This document shows, in pieces, positions 52,744 through 61,838 of a stretch of DNA of 64,000 nucleotides. Below the pieces are notes generated by a model. The model had not been told where the DNA came from, searched no databases, and saw nothing but the letters and a program-made list of their open reading frames with translations. Numbering within the stretch: the first letter of the stretch is position 1; each line of letters begins with the position of its first letter. Source of the stretch: Psychrobacter sp. I-STPA6b (lineage in GTDB: Bacteria > Pseudomonadota > Gammaproteobacteria > Pseudomonadales > Moraxellaceae); assembly GCF_020662265.1 (NCBI RefSeq), contig NZ_VEWM01000082.1:1-64000 (forward strand), written 5' to 3'. The position numbers were made by a program, and so were the translations under genes.

Positions 52744-53781
52744 TTATTTTTGCTGTGAGGAGTGAGAAGGGGTTGCATTGGCAATGGCTTGTTTAATATG
52801 GTCAAGGTTCTGTTGAGCAGCTTCTTCTCCAGCATGGATAAGCTGTGAGCGCTGGGTACTATCAAAAACACTAAACTGTCCAATATTAGGCGTGATGACC
52901 ACATCTGCACGCTGTACTTCAGTTGCTTTATAAGAGCGATTGGCTGTATTTTGCTGAGTATGGTTTTGTGCCAGTGTTTGATATTTTTGGTCAATCATTG
53001 CCCATGCATTGTTTGAGCTGTTGGTCTGTGGAGATGTTGGCTTTGTTTGGGTATTAGCTGGGAGGATGTCTACTGCAATTACAATATCTGCTCCGAGGTC
53101 ACGAGCGCTATCTACGGGAACGATACTGCTGACGCCACCATCGATGTATTTTTGACCAACTTTTTCAGGAATTCTTGGGGCGATAAATAGGTTTGGCACA
53201 CTACTGGAAGCTTGTACGGTGAGTCCTGTATTTCCTTGTGTAAAGACAGTCTTTTTTTGACTGTGTTTTTCTGTGGCAACAATGGCTAGACGTATGGGAA
53301 GCTCTTCTATCGTTCGTCCTCCAACTTGCATATTAACAAAGTCTTTCAACTTGTCTGCTTCAATGATACCTTGATGTGAAATCGTAAACTCTAGTAAGTC
53401 GGTTTCTTGTGTCGTGAGTGCCAGATGTTCTAGTTCAGCCGGTGTTTTGCCACTGGCATAGAGACTGCCAACTAGGCTACCGGCACTACTTCCGACAATG
53501 AGATCAGGGCGGATACCATTGGCTTCTAGTACTTTGATAACACCAACATGTGCAAAACCTTTTGCACCACCACCACCTAAAACTAAAGCAATGACAGGCT
53601 TTTGTGGGTTGGTGGGAATAGAAGCTGGTGTGGATGTGGGTAGGTTGCTACAAGAAGTTGCGGTTAGTAGTGTAATGGCAAGTCCACAGTGTACTAGCAA
53701 TAAACGCTTTCTTGGTTTGTGTACTACCGATTGAGGGTATGGTGTGACTTTTATCAGAGTATCAATCATACGAGATATCAT
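52744..53781 (-). CDS. patatin-like phospholipase, RssA-like lipoprotein
   Basis: 345 aa. A hydrophobic signal (about 25-45, RKRLLLVHCGLAITLLTATSCS) with a possible lipobox (ATSC) suggests a lipoprotein. The patatin domain (about 62-245) has the oxyanion motif GGGGAKGFAHVGVI, the nucleophile GSSAGSLVG and the Asp of the dyad in YIDGGVSSIVP. These hydrolyse acyl-lipids. The last 100 residues are Gln/Asn/Ser-rich with further helices. An RssA-type relative; true substrate unknown. Single gene. Confidence 0.9.
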   Translation of the reverse strand: MISRMIDTLIKVTPYPQSVVHKPRKRLLLVHCGLAITLLTATSCSNLPTSTPASIPTNPQKPVIALVLGGGGAKGFAHVGVIKVLEANGIRPDLIVGSSAGSLVGSLYASGKTPAELEHLALTTQETDLLEFTISHQGIIEADKLKDFVNMQVGGRTIEELPIRLAIVATEKHSQKKTVFTQGNTGLTVQASSSVPNLFIAPRIPEKVGQKYIDGGVSSIVPVDSARDLGADIVIAVDILPANTQTKPTSPQTNSSNNAWAMIDQKYQTLAQNHTQQNTANRSYKATEVQRADVVITPNIGQFSVFDSTQRSQLIHAGEEAAQQNLDHIKQAIANATPSHSSQQK

Positions 53782-53923
53782 AAAGTATGCCTAAGTAAGT
53801 TTTTAATTATAGACTGTGTTTGATTGGCATTAGCATACACTAAGAAAAGCGATGCAATGTTTCATAACGTACTTTGTCAGTTATAATGGCGTGAACCAAT
53901 CTTTTATTTATTTCATTTTGCTT

Positions 53924-56209
53924 ATGTCATCCATGATATCGACGTCTCAGCCAAGCTCTTCTTCAGCACAGCCATTGGCAGTGGTGGATCTACCTGTCAG
54001 TGCTTTGGCAGGTGTAGGTAGTAAAGTGGAGGAGCAACTGGAGCAGTTAGGTATTACACGTATATTTGATTTGTTGTTGCATTTACCTCGTGATTATGAA
54101 GACCGCAGTCGTTTGGTAGCCATTTCATCTTTGGAAAATGGGCAGAGTGCATTGATTGAAGGTCGCGTCGTTCGTGTTGAAAATAAGCGCGGCGGTATGA
54201 CAGTGATAGTTGAAGATGTATCTGGAAAAGTGTCTTTGCGTTTTTTTAAAGTCTATCGTGGCTTGACACAAACGATGAGTGTGGGTGCACAGTTACGATT
54301 GTTTGGTGAGGTAAAAATTAATCGTTACGGTGTACAGATGCATCATCCAGAATATACGGTGGTTGGTGCAAATACACCTTTAGGCAGTACAGGGCTACAG
54401 CCAATTTATCCAACAGTTAAGGGATTGCATCAGAATAAGTTGCGGACATTGGTTAAGCTGGCATTACAAACTGTGCAACAGCAAGATGTGCCATTAAGTA
54501 TATTTACACCAGCAGACTGGCAGTCAGTTGATTCCTTACCTATCGCACCATTTAATGACTCATCTAATTATTGTACTGATGATGCGCTAGGTGAGCGAGA
54601 TATGTTTTCAACGTTAGCTCAGGCATTACAGGAAAGAGGAAGACACTCCGTACCCCAATCTTCTGCACACAGTATTTATGGACTGAGCCTGTTTGAGGCA
54701 TTGTCTCTGATTCATACACCTCCGATATATGTGAATTTGGGACAGCAAACACAATATCTAAACCAGTTGAAAAATCGTAGCCATCCTGCCTGTCAGCGTT
54801 TGATTGTTGAAGAGTTAACTGCACATCAGTTAAGTATGTTATATCGTCGTCAGCAGCTACACCAGTATAAAGCGCCAAAATGTGATAGCAGTAGTACATT
54901 GGCGTTACAGCTTTTGCAAAATTTGCCATTTCAACTCACAAACGCTCAACAGCGGGTGATACAGGAAATTACAGCAGATATGGCGACATCTATTCCGATG
55001 TTAAGGCTGGTACAGGGTGATGTGGGTGCTGGTAAAACTTTAGTAGCTGCACTATCAGCCTGTTATGCGTTGGATAGTGGCTGGCAAGTTGCAGTGATGG
55101 CACCTACTGAGATTTTAGCAGAGCAACATTTTTTGAACTTTAAAGCTTGGTTTGAGCCATTAGGGTTGAAGGTTGGTTGGTTGGCAGGTAAACAGACAGC
55201 AAAACAACGCCGAGAAGCACTCAGTGCTGTCGTTGATAATGAGGTACAAGTTGTTGTTGGAACACATGCTTTGTTTCAAGATGCTGTACAATTTGCTAAG
55301 CTGGGTTTGGTGATTATTGATGAGCAGCATCGTTTTGGTGTGGAGCAGCGTATGGCCTTGACTGATAAAGGCGTGGCAAATAGTACTCCTCATCAACTGA
55401 TTATGACAGCAACTCCAATTCCACGTACATTGGCAATGAGTGCTTATGGTGATATGGATACATCAGTCATTGATGAGTTGCCCCCCAATCGCACACCCAT
55501 TACCACAGTGACCATTGATAGGTGTCGTCGTGATGAGGTCATTGAGAGAATTGCAGTGAATTGTGCACAAGGTAAGCAGGCTTATTGGGTCTGTCCATTG
55601 GTTGAGGAATCAGGCACGCTAGATGCCCAAGCGGCAGAGGCAACTTATGCTGACCTTGCACAGCGTTTGGATATTCGTATTGGACTGGTACACGGTAAGA
55701 TGAAGGCGGCTGATAAACAGGCTGTGATGCAGGCGTTTAAAGAAGCAGAGCTTGATTTATTGGTTGCAACAACGGTTATTGAGGTTGGTGTAGATGTACC
55801 AAATGCATCTTTGATGGTGATTGAAAATGCTGAACGTTTGGGGTTGTCTCAGTTACACCAGTTGCGTGGTCGAGTGGGGAGAGGCAGTGCAAAAAGTTTT
55901 TGTGTATTATTGTATCAGACACCATTGTCTGAGACAGGTATTGAGCGTTTAAATGTACTACGAGATAGTAGTGATGGCTTTGTGATTGCCCAAAAGGACT
56001 TGCAGCTGCGTGGACCTGGAGAGCTATTAGGAAAACGGCAAACAGGTAATGTTGGTTACTATGTTTCAGACTTAATCCGTGATGAAAATTTGCTACGGAT
56101 AGCTCGACAGCTGGCGAAGAGACTGATTCATGATCCACAACGAAAAAAAGCTGTTAGTTTATTGATTCATCGCTGGATACCAGAAGCAAGCCGTTATACC
56201 AATGTTTAA
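53924..56209 (+). CDS. recG: ATP-dependent DNA helicase RecG
   Basis: 761 aa from ATG 53924; the frame is open 72 nt upstream but those residues are Phe/Tyr-rich and unlike the family. N-terminal wedge/OB domain (about 20-180, LPVSALAGVGSKVEEQLEQLGI; ALIEGRVVRVENKRGGMTVI). An insert rich in Ser (about 230-270) is longer than in E. coli RecG (693 aa). SF2 motifs: Walker A QGDVGAGKTLVA, DEQH-type box IIDEQHRFGVEQR, MTATPIPRTLAM and the C-terminal ATTVIEVGVDVPNASLMVI, QLRGRVGRG. It remodels stalled forks and Holliday junctions. Convergence with the patatin gene is absent; it reads away from it. Confidence 0.96.
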   Translation: MSSMISTSQPSSSSAQPLAVVDLPVSALAGVGSKVEEQLEQLGITRIFDLLLHLPRDYEDRSRLVAISSLENGQSALIEGRVVRVENKRGGMTVIVEDVSGKVSLRFFKVYRGLTQTMSVGAQLRLFGEVKINRYGVQMHHPEYTVVGANTPLGSTGLQPIYPTVKGLHQNKLRTLVKLALQTVQQQDVPLSIFTPADWQSVDSLPIAPFNDSSNYCTDDALGERDMFSTLAQALQERGRHSVPQSSAHSIYGLSLFEALSLIHTPPIYVNLGQQTQYLNQLKNRSHPACQRLIVEELTAHQLSMLYRRQQLHQYKAPKCDSSSTLALQLLQNLPFQLTNAQQRVIQEITADMATSIPMLRLVQGDVGAGKTLVAALSACYALDSGWQVAVMAPTEILAEQHFLNFKAWFEPLGLKVGWLAGKQTAKQRREALSAVVDNEVQVVVGTHALFQDAVQFAKLGLVIIDEQHRFGVEQRMALTDKGVANSTPHQLIMTATPIPRTLAMSAYGDMDTSVIDELPPNRTPITTVTIDRCRRDEVIERIAVNCAQGKQAYWVCPLVEESGTLDAQAAEATYADLAQRLDIRIGLVHGKMKAADKQAVMQAFKEAELDLLVATTVIEVGVDVPNASLMVIENAERLGLSQLHQLRGRVGRGSAKSFCVLLYQTPLSETGIERLNVLRDSSDGFVIAQKDLQLRGPGELLGKRQTGNVGYYVSDLIRDENLLRIARQLAKRLIHDPQRKKAVSLLIHRWIPEASRYTNV

Positions 56210-56247
56210 AATTCTGGTATTTATATATATTTAGTGCAAGACTAGTA

Positions 56248-56460
56248 GGGTTTGTTGAACAGTTATCTTTAATAGGAAAAATTGGTATAAATTTATCTTA
56301 GTCAAGGTAATGAGCTCAGGCAACTGATTTATCAAGGTGGGATATTGGTCAGTTTATTGATGCAGAATCAGGAAAATTTAGCCAATTTTTACCTGAAGAT
56401 AAATAATAGCTGTATCCCTTGCAAATATTAGCCTAATAGGATGAATGTTCAATAGAGCCT
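56248..56460 (+). mobile_element. MITE-like element, copy 5 (213 bp)
   Basis: Terminal repeats GGGTTTGTTGAACA (56248-56261) and TGTTCAATAGAGCC (56447-56460) are inverted to each other at 11 of 14 positions, with TA on both sides. Body sequence matches copy 1 in several blocks (AATAGGAAAAATTG, AGTCAAG, AAATTTAGCCAATTTTTACCTGAA, TATCCCTTG, ATTAGCCT). No open frame. It lies between recG and the RND pump genes (non-coding 56210-56750). Confidence 0.76.
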
Positions 56461-56750
56461 AATATATTTCTTGTTTTATGTTGTATCTTATTTTATAAAT
56501 AGAATAATCTCTGTTGATCTTTATGCCATTAACATCAAAGAATAATAAAACAGCGATGGCGTTACTTTTATTTGTTGCCATCCATGCTATTTGCAGTTAG
56601 TTGCCCTATATCTATTTTAGTCTACTTTTTTGATGCTGGTATTTACATCAACCCTAAGCAACCCCTATTTATTTCACGTATAATTTTTTGTATGCACTGT
56701 TCTAACGAGCGGTATGAACCCCATTTGATAGATACGTTTGTGAGAGCGCT

Positions 56751-58076
56751 ATGAACTCAGAGTCTAATCAGCAGTCATCCAACCCGAAATCTTCTACTGA
56801 ACATTCTGCACTGCCTCCGTCTTATCAACAAACAGCGAGGCAAAGACAGCGCTGGGTATGGTTGTTACCATTGATACTGGTAACATTAGGTATAGGTTTA
56901 TTAGCGGGTCGTTATTGGGGCGAAAAGAAGGCGGCACAGACGTTGATGGAAGCACAAAGCGCGCAGTCACAGTCAGTAACTCCACAAATAGCGACAGCAA
57001 CGGGAGTGACGGAAGTAGCCGTAGAGCATAAACCAGTTTTAACCGTAGAAGTTATCTCTCCAAAACAATCCGTTATTGAAAATGCTTTGAGTGCTGATGG
57101 TACGATAGAGCCAAAAAATGTTGCAACGGTTAATGGCAAAGTATCTGGCGTTACCTTAGAACAAGTGCTGGCTGAAGAAGGAGATGTGGTTAAAAAGGGA
57201 CAGGTATTGGCAGTGTTCGATACAGAATCTATGCAACAGCAACAAATTCAGGCACAAGCTGACTTAGCTGAAGCACAGACACAGTTGGAGCTAGCAGAAA
57301 GTGATGCCAGCCGTGTGTTGCCTCTATTAGAAATCAATGCTGTTAGTGGACAGGAGGCTGACCGCTATGTGGCAAAAGCAAAACAGGCAGCGGCTTCTGT
57401 TGCGGCTGCTCAAGCACGTTTAAATAGTCAAAACTTAAATTTAAGTAATGCTCAAGTGGTTGCACCAGTGAGTGGCATCATTAGTGAAAAAACTGCCAAT
57501 GTTGGTAGTGTGCCAGGACAAGCACCCCTATTTACTATTATTGAAAATGGTGTACTAGAGTGGCAGGCACAGGTTGATCCCAATCAGTTAGGTAAAATTA
57601 ATGTCGGAACACCTGTACAGGTTAGCTTGCCAAAAAATAAGAGTGTGATGGGACAGGTGACTCGTATTGCACCTGTAGCAGAGCAAGGTAGTCGTCAGGT
57701 TAGTATCTATGCGACATTACAAAACAGTCCATTGGCTCGAGCTGGCATGTATCAGCGCGGGACATTTTTGTTAGGTAGTGAAGGTGGACAAACCTTACCC
57801 ATGAGTGCCATTGTCAGTGAAGATGGTTATAACTATGTGATGTTGGTTGAACAAGAAAAAGATGCTCAAGGTAATGAGTTTTATCGTATTAAACGTAAAA
57901 AAGTTAGCTTGGGTGAGAGACAAGATGATCGTGTTGTTATTGAAGATCCGCTTCCTGCTTCAGCAGCTATAGTTCGGCAGGGTGGTGGATTTTTAAATGA
58001 TGGTGATGTTGTGAGGGTAGCAGGTGTATCAGCCTCTAATACATCTTCAAAGTCCTCAACGTCTCCTGCTGAGTAA
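56751..58076 (+). CDS. RND efflux pump periplasmic adaptor subunit
   Basis: 441 aa. One N-terminal membrane segment (about 32-55, WVWLLPLILVTLGIGLLAGRYWG) anchors it. After a Gln/Ala-rich linker come the biotinyl-lipoyl domain (GTIEPKNVATVNGKVSGVTLEQVLAEEGDVVKKGQVLAVFDT, about 118-160), a helical hairpin (about 160-230, QQQQIQAQADLAEAQTQLELAESDA), the second lipoyl half (VVAPVSGIISEKTANVGSVPG) and a beta-barrel (VQVSLPKN). It links the inner membrane pump to an outer membrane channel that is not encoded nearby. Its stop codon shares the A of the next ATG (TAATG), so translation is coupled. Confidence 0.93.
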   Translation: MNSESNQQSSNPKSSTEHSALPPSYQQTARQRQRWVWLLPLILVTLGIGLLAGRYWGEKKAAQTLMEAQSAQSQSVTPQIATATGVTEVAVEHKPVLTVEVISPKQSVIENALSADGTIEPKNVATVNGKVSGVTLEQVLAEEGDVVKKGQVLAVFDTESMQQQQIQAQADLAEAQTQLELAESDASRVLPLLEINAVSGQEADRYVAKAKQAAASVAAAQARLNSQNLNLSNAQVVAPVSGIISEKTANVGSVPGQAPLFTIIENGVLEWQAQVDPNQLGKINVGTPVQVSLPKNKSVMGQVTRIAPVAEQGSRQVSIYATLQNSPLARAGMYQRGTFLLGSEGGQTLPMSAIVSEDGYNYVMLVEQEKDAQGNEFYRIKRKKVSLGERQDDRVVIEDPLPASAAIVRQGGGFLNDGDVVRVAGVSASNTSSKSSTSPAE

Positions 58077-61000
58077 TGGCTATGAATCTTAATATTTCTG
58101 CATATTCGATTAGAAATCCACTGATTGCTATTTTGCTATTCATCCTGCTTACGATGGGTGGCATTTATGGCTATTTGCAGATGAAGGTGCAACAGTTTCC
58201 AGATATCGACTTGCCAGGAGTTGTGGTCACTGTAACGTTGCCTGGTGCATCACCTAATCAGTTAGAAAACGATATTGCCAAAAAAATTGAAAATAAGGTG
58301 GCAAGTATTGAAGGGGTGAAACACATACGAACCACGCTACAGACTGGCGCAGCGACGATTGCAACAGAGTTTGTGTTAGAAAAAAATATTCAAGAAGCGG
58401 TCGATGATGTGCGTTCTGCTGTAGGAGAAGTAAGAGGGGATTTACCTGCTGCAGCCAATGATCCTATTATTTCAAAGGTCTCGACAGCTGGATTGCCAGT
58501 AGTGACCTACTCAGTGGTAGCAAATGGTGTTAGCGTCGAGGATTTATCTTGGTTTGTTGATGATACGATTAATAAACGCTTGTCAGATATTGCTGGTGTT
58601 AGTCAGGTTAGTCGAGTTGGTGGGTTAGATAGAGAAGTAACTGTTGCAGTCGACCCAGAAAATTTAAGCGCTTTGCAGATGCCTATTACCCACTTGTCAC
58701 AGCAAGTTGCAGGTATTCAACAAGATGCAGCAGGTGGTGAGACCAAGGTTGGTAATAGTACGCAGACTATTCGGGTTTTGGGTGCAGTGCAAAATGCCGA
58801 TGAGCTAAATGATATCCAAATTGCGCTACCAGCAGGTGGTACACAAAGTTTGGGCAATCTTGCGACCATTACTGATGGTACAGCAGAGCCGACATCCATC
58901 GCTAAGCTAGATGGTCAGACAGTTGTGGCATTTACCGTGACACGCTCACGAGGCGCTAGTGAAGTTGAAGTGGTGAATGAGGTTGATAAAGCACTTAACC
59001 AGCTTCAGCAAGAGATGCCAAACTATACCATTACTAAAGTTTATGATCGGGCGACCCCAATTGATGAAGATTATCATGCTTCATTACAAATGCTGATAGA
59101 AGGGGGGATATTGGCAGTGGTCGTTGTGCTGATATTTTTACGTAATATACGAGCCACGATAGTGGCTGCAGTGGCGTTACCCTTATCAATCATTCCAACT
59201 TTTCTGGGGATGTATCTATTTGATTTTAGTCTTAACCTCATTAGTTTATTAGCATTATCATTAGTCATTGGTGTTTTAGTGGATGATGCGATTGTTGAAG
59301 TAGAAAATATCATGCGTCATTTGCGGATGGGTAAGACGCCCTTTGATGCCGCGATGGAGGCTGCAGATGAGATTGGTATGGCTGTTATCGCCACAACATT
59401 TACCTTAATTGCGGTATTTTTACCCACGGCATTTATGAGTGGTGTAGTGGGACAGTTTTTTCGCCAGTTTGGCTGGACAGCAGCGATGGCAATTTTTGCA
59501 TCATTATTGGTAGCACGTTTGATTACGCCGATGATGGCTGCTTATATCATGCGTCCTGAAAAAGACCACCAGCACAAAGAAAGCTGGATGATGAAAAAGT
59601 ATCTAAGAAGTGTAAGCTGGACATTGAGTCACCGCTGGCTAACTTTAGGCATGACCATCGTACTGTTTATTGCTTCATTAAGTCTGGTGAAACTATTACC
59701 AGCGACCTTTATCCCTGATAATGACATTGACCAGACGCGCGTATCTATTGAGCTGACACCTGATGCGACTTTAGAGGATACTGCTCGAGTTACTGAGATG
59801 GCACGAAAAAAGATTCTCCAAGTTGAGGGTGTCACCAATGTTTTTAGCGCGATTGGAGACCCACAGGCGGTTAGTCTCGATCCGGGTGGCAATGGTGCAA
59901 CAGCACAAAATAATGCTAGTATGGATATTGTTTTAGCACCACGTAAAGAGCGAGCAGATAAAACGCAAATTGAGCGTGAGATTACAGAGACCTTGACAAG
60001 TATTCCAGGAGCAAGAATCAGTGTTGGCTTATCAAGTAGTGGAGAGTCAGGTTATAGCTTTGCATTGACCAGCACCAATACACACTTGCTAGAGCAGACT
60101 GCACAGCGTGTGATGGAGGATATTCGCAACTTGCCTATGGCAGGAGATGTGACTAGCAGTCGAGGACTACCTCAGCAGGAGCTTTCAGTGAAGCCCAACC
60201 GCTTAGCAATGGCAGATCAAGGGGTTACTACTCAAGACATTGCAGATACATTGAGAGTGGCAACGGTTGGTGACTATGAACAGCAGTTATCAAAGCTTAA
60301 TCTGGACACACGTCAGATACCAGTAGTAGTACGTTTACCTGATTCGGCAAAAGATGATGTCAGTCAGTTGACAGACTTATATGTGCCTAGTAGTCGTCCT
60401 ATTTCTGCACAAGATGGCGGTACACGTCTTGCTGAAGTAGCGGATTTATCTTTTGGTACAGGTCCATCTACCATTAGTCGGTTTGATCGTGAGCGGGCAA
60501 TTACCATCACAGTACAGGTTGGCACAGGTGAACTCGGTGGACTAATACAAGCCGTAAAGTCTGTTCCTAGTTTACAGCAGTTGCCTGCCTCAGTATCCAT
60601 GATAGATCAAGGTCAAGCCGAGAGTATGGGGGAGCTGTTTAGTGGCTTTATCATTGCCATGTCAGTTGGTATTGTCTGTATTTTTGGTGTATTGATATTA
60701 CTGTTTGGTAAAGTATTACAGCCATTTACTATTTTAATGGCTTTACCATTATCAATAGGAGGTGCTTTTGTTGGTTTGGTGATTACGAATAGTAGCTTAT
60801 CGATGCCATCTATGATTGGTCTAATTATGCTAATGGGGATTGCAACCAAGAACTCTATCTTATTGGTGGATTATGCTATTTTGGCACAAAACCATGGATT
60901 AGATCGCTTTGATGCTCTGTTAGATGCTTGTCGTAAACGAGCGCAGCCTATTATTATGACAACTGTGGCTATGGGAGCAGGTATGTTACCTTTGGTTTTT

Positions 61001-61177
61001 GGATGGGGAGCGGCTGATCCAACATTCCGGCAACCTATGGCGGCAGCGGTATTAGGTGGTCTGGTGACATCAACGTTTTTAAGCTTGATAGCAATTCCGA
61101 TGGTTTATACCTTCATGGATGACTTGTCACTATGGATTGCAAAGTGGATACATCCACACGGTAAGCTTCAAGAATAA
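58076..61177 (+). CDS. RND efflux transporter permease subunit
   Basis: 1033 aa, typical of RND pumps, with twelve membrane segments and two large periplasmic loops (about 40-330 and 560-860). ISAYSIRNPLIAILLFILLTMGGIYGYLQMKVQQFPDIDLPGVVV is the standard start. The proton-relay Asp pair is visible in TM4 (VIGVLVDDAIVEVENI, about 400-410) and the conserved ATKNSILLVDYAI near TM10. Expected to extrude drugs, detergents or small molecules with the adaptor encoded just before it. It is closest by look to the MexF/AcrB-like/HAE-1 or MMPL-like RND group rather than the heavy-metal CzcA type. Confidence 0.94.
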   Translation: MAMNLNISAYSIRNPLIAILLFILLTMGGIYGYLQMKVQQFPDIDLPGVVVTVTLPGASPNQLENDIAKKIENKVASIEGVKHIRTTLQTGAATIATEFVLEKNIQEAVDDVRSAVGEVRGDLPAAANDPIISKVSTAGLPVVTYSVVANGVSVEDLSWFVDDTINKRLSDIAGVSQVSRVGGLDREVTVAVDPENLSALQMPITHLSQQVAGIQQDAAGGETKVGNSTQTIRVLGAVQNADELNDIQIALPAGGTQSLGNLATITDGTAEPTSIAKLDGQTVVAFTVTRSRGASEVEVVNEVDKALNQLQQEMPNYTITKVYDRATPIDEDYHASLQMLIEGGILAVVVVLIFLRNIRATIVAAVALPLSIIPTFLGMYLFDFSLNLISLLALSLVIGVLVDDAIVEVENIMRHLRMGKTPFDAAMEAADEIGMAVIATTFTLIAVFLPTAFMSGVVGQFFRQFGWTAAMAIFASLLVARLITPMMAAYIMRPEKDHQHKESWMMKKYLRSVSWTLSHRWLTLGMTIVLFIASLSLVKLLPATFIPDNDIDQTRVSIELTPDATLEDTARVTEMARKKILQVEGVTNVFSAIGDPQAVSLDPGGNGATAQNNASMDIVLAPRKERADKTQIEREITETLTSIPGARISVGLSSSGESGYSFALTSTNTHLLEQTAQRVMEDIRNLPMAGDVTSSRGLPQQELSVKPNRLAMADQGVTTQDIADTLRVATVGDYEQQLSKLNLDTRQIPVVVRLPDSAKDDVSQLTDLYVPSSRPISAQDGGTRLAEVADLSFGTGPSTISRFDRERAITITVQVGTGELGGLIQAVKSVPSLQQLPASVSMIDQGQAESMGELFSGFIIAMSVGIVCIFGVLILLFGKVLQPFTILMALPLSIGGAFVGLVITNSSLSMPSMIGLIMLMGIATKNSILLVDYAILAQNHGLDRFDALLDACRKRAQPIIMTTVAMGAGMLPLVFGWGAADPTFRQPMAAAVLGGLVTSTFLSLIAIPMVYTFMDDLSLWIAKWIHPHGKLQE

Positions 61178-61838
61178 AATAGTTTTGCAGTAATAAATAA
61201 GGCGAGTGATAAATAGAAGACTTTTTGTAAACACTTGTTTCCTTGAAAAGAATGGTTACTATTTTTATTTGTTTTCTCATTCTCATTTATATTGTTTACT
61301 ATTAGAGAATGTACTAGAACTCATAAGCTTTCTGATTTGTAGAATTTATCAAGGTTTTATAGATTTTAATATAAAGTATTTTGCAATATATTAGTAAAGA
61401 AAAATAAAAAAATTATTTAAAAAGTACTATTATTGCCCCAGTTTTATGTAAAGAAAATATATTATTTTGTGAATAGTTAATATTGTCTTTGAAGACAATA
61501 AAATAAAGTTATTCTATCTACCCTATTCCTAACTTTTTCTTTACAGAATAACTTTGAGCCTTTGTGGTTATCATATTGCACGTTATTCCTCTGTTTTTAC
61601 CAATGAAAAATAAGAGCAGATGGTTGGTGTGATAGATATGACAGGCTCATAGTTTTTATAGTAAGACAAACAGCAAGAAGATAGCGAGCTTATTAAATGG
61701 TATGCAGTTTGAGCCTATTTTTTTAATAGCACGCTAAATTGGTTAGATAACAATACTGTATTTCAAGTTATGATTGGTTATAGACTTAAAGCAGAGTTAT
61801 CTGTTCATTTATTGTACATAGTATGACTTTTGGTTCCT
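61178..61838. other. regulatory region upstream of tonB with inverted repeats
   Basis: About 660 bp. It contains a perfect palindrome TATTGTCTT-TG-AAGACAATA (61481-61500, 9-bp arms) and a perfect 11-bp inverted repeat AAAGTTATTCT (61505-61515) / AGAATAACTTT (61545-61555) with 29 nt between. A TGAGAAT-G-AGA-type string (in reverse, about 61275-61292, TCTCATTCTCATTTATA) resembles one half of a Fur box. No gene; the 62-codon frame at 61206-61394 lacks coding character. Confidence 0.55.
61481..61500. promoter_or_regulatory. 9-2-9 palindrome, operator or hairpin candidate
   Basis: TATTGTCTT TG AAGACAATA is a perfect inverted repeat about 340 bp before tonB. Its compact form (9-bp arms, 2-bp centre) suits a dimeric regulator. 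No particular regulator is recognised. Confidence 0.45.

Noticed and set aside
56572..56754. 60-codon frame before the adaptor gene
   Set aside because: It overlaps the adaptor start and has no domain or ribosome site.
61275..61292. Fur box candidate
   Set aside because: Only one half-site resembles the Fur consensus and it lies over 500 bp before tonB; kept only as a note.
61206..61394. 62-codon frame after the RND permease
   Set aside because: No ribosome site and AT-driven composition; it overlaps the tonB upstream region.
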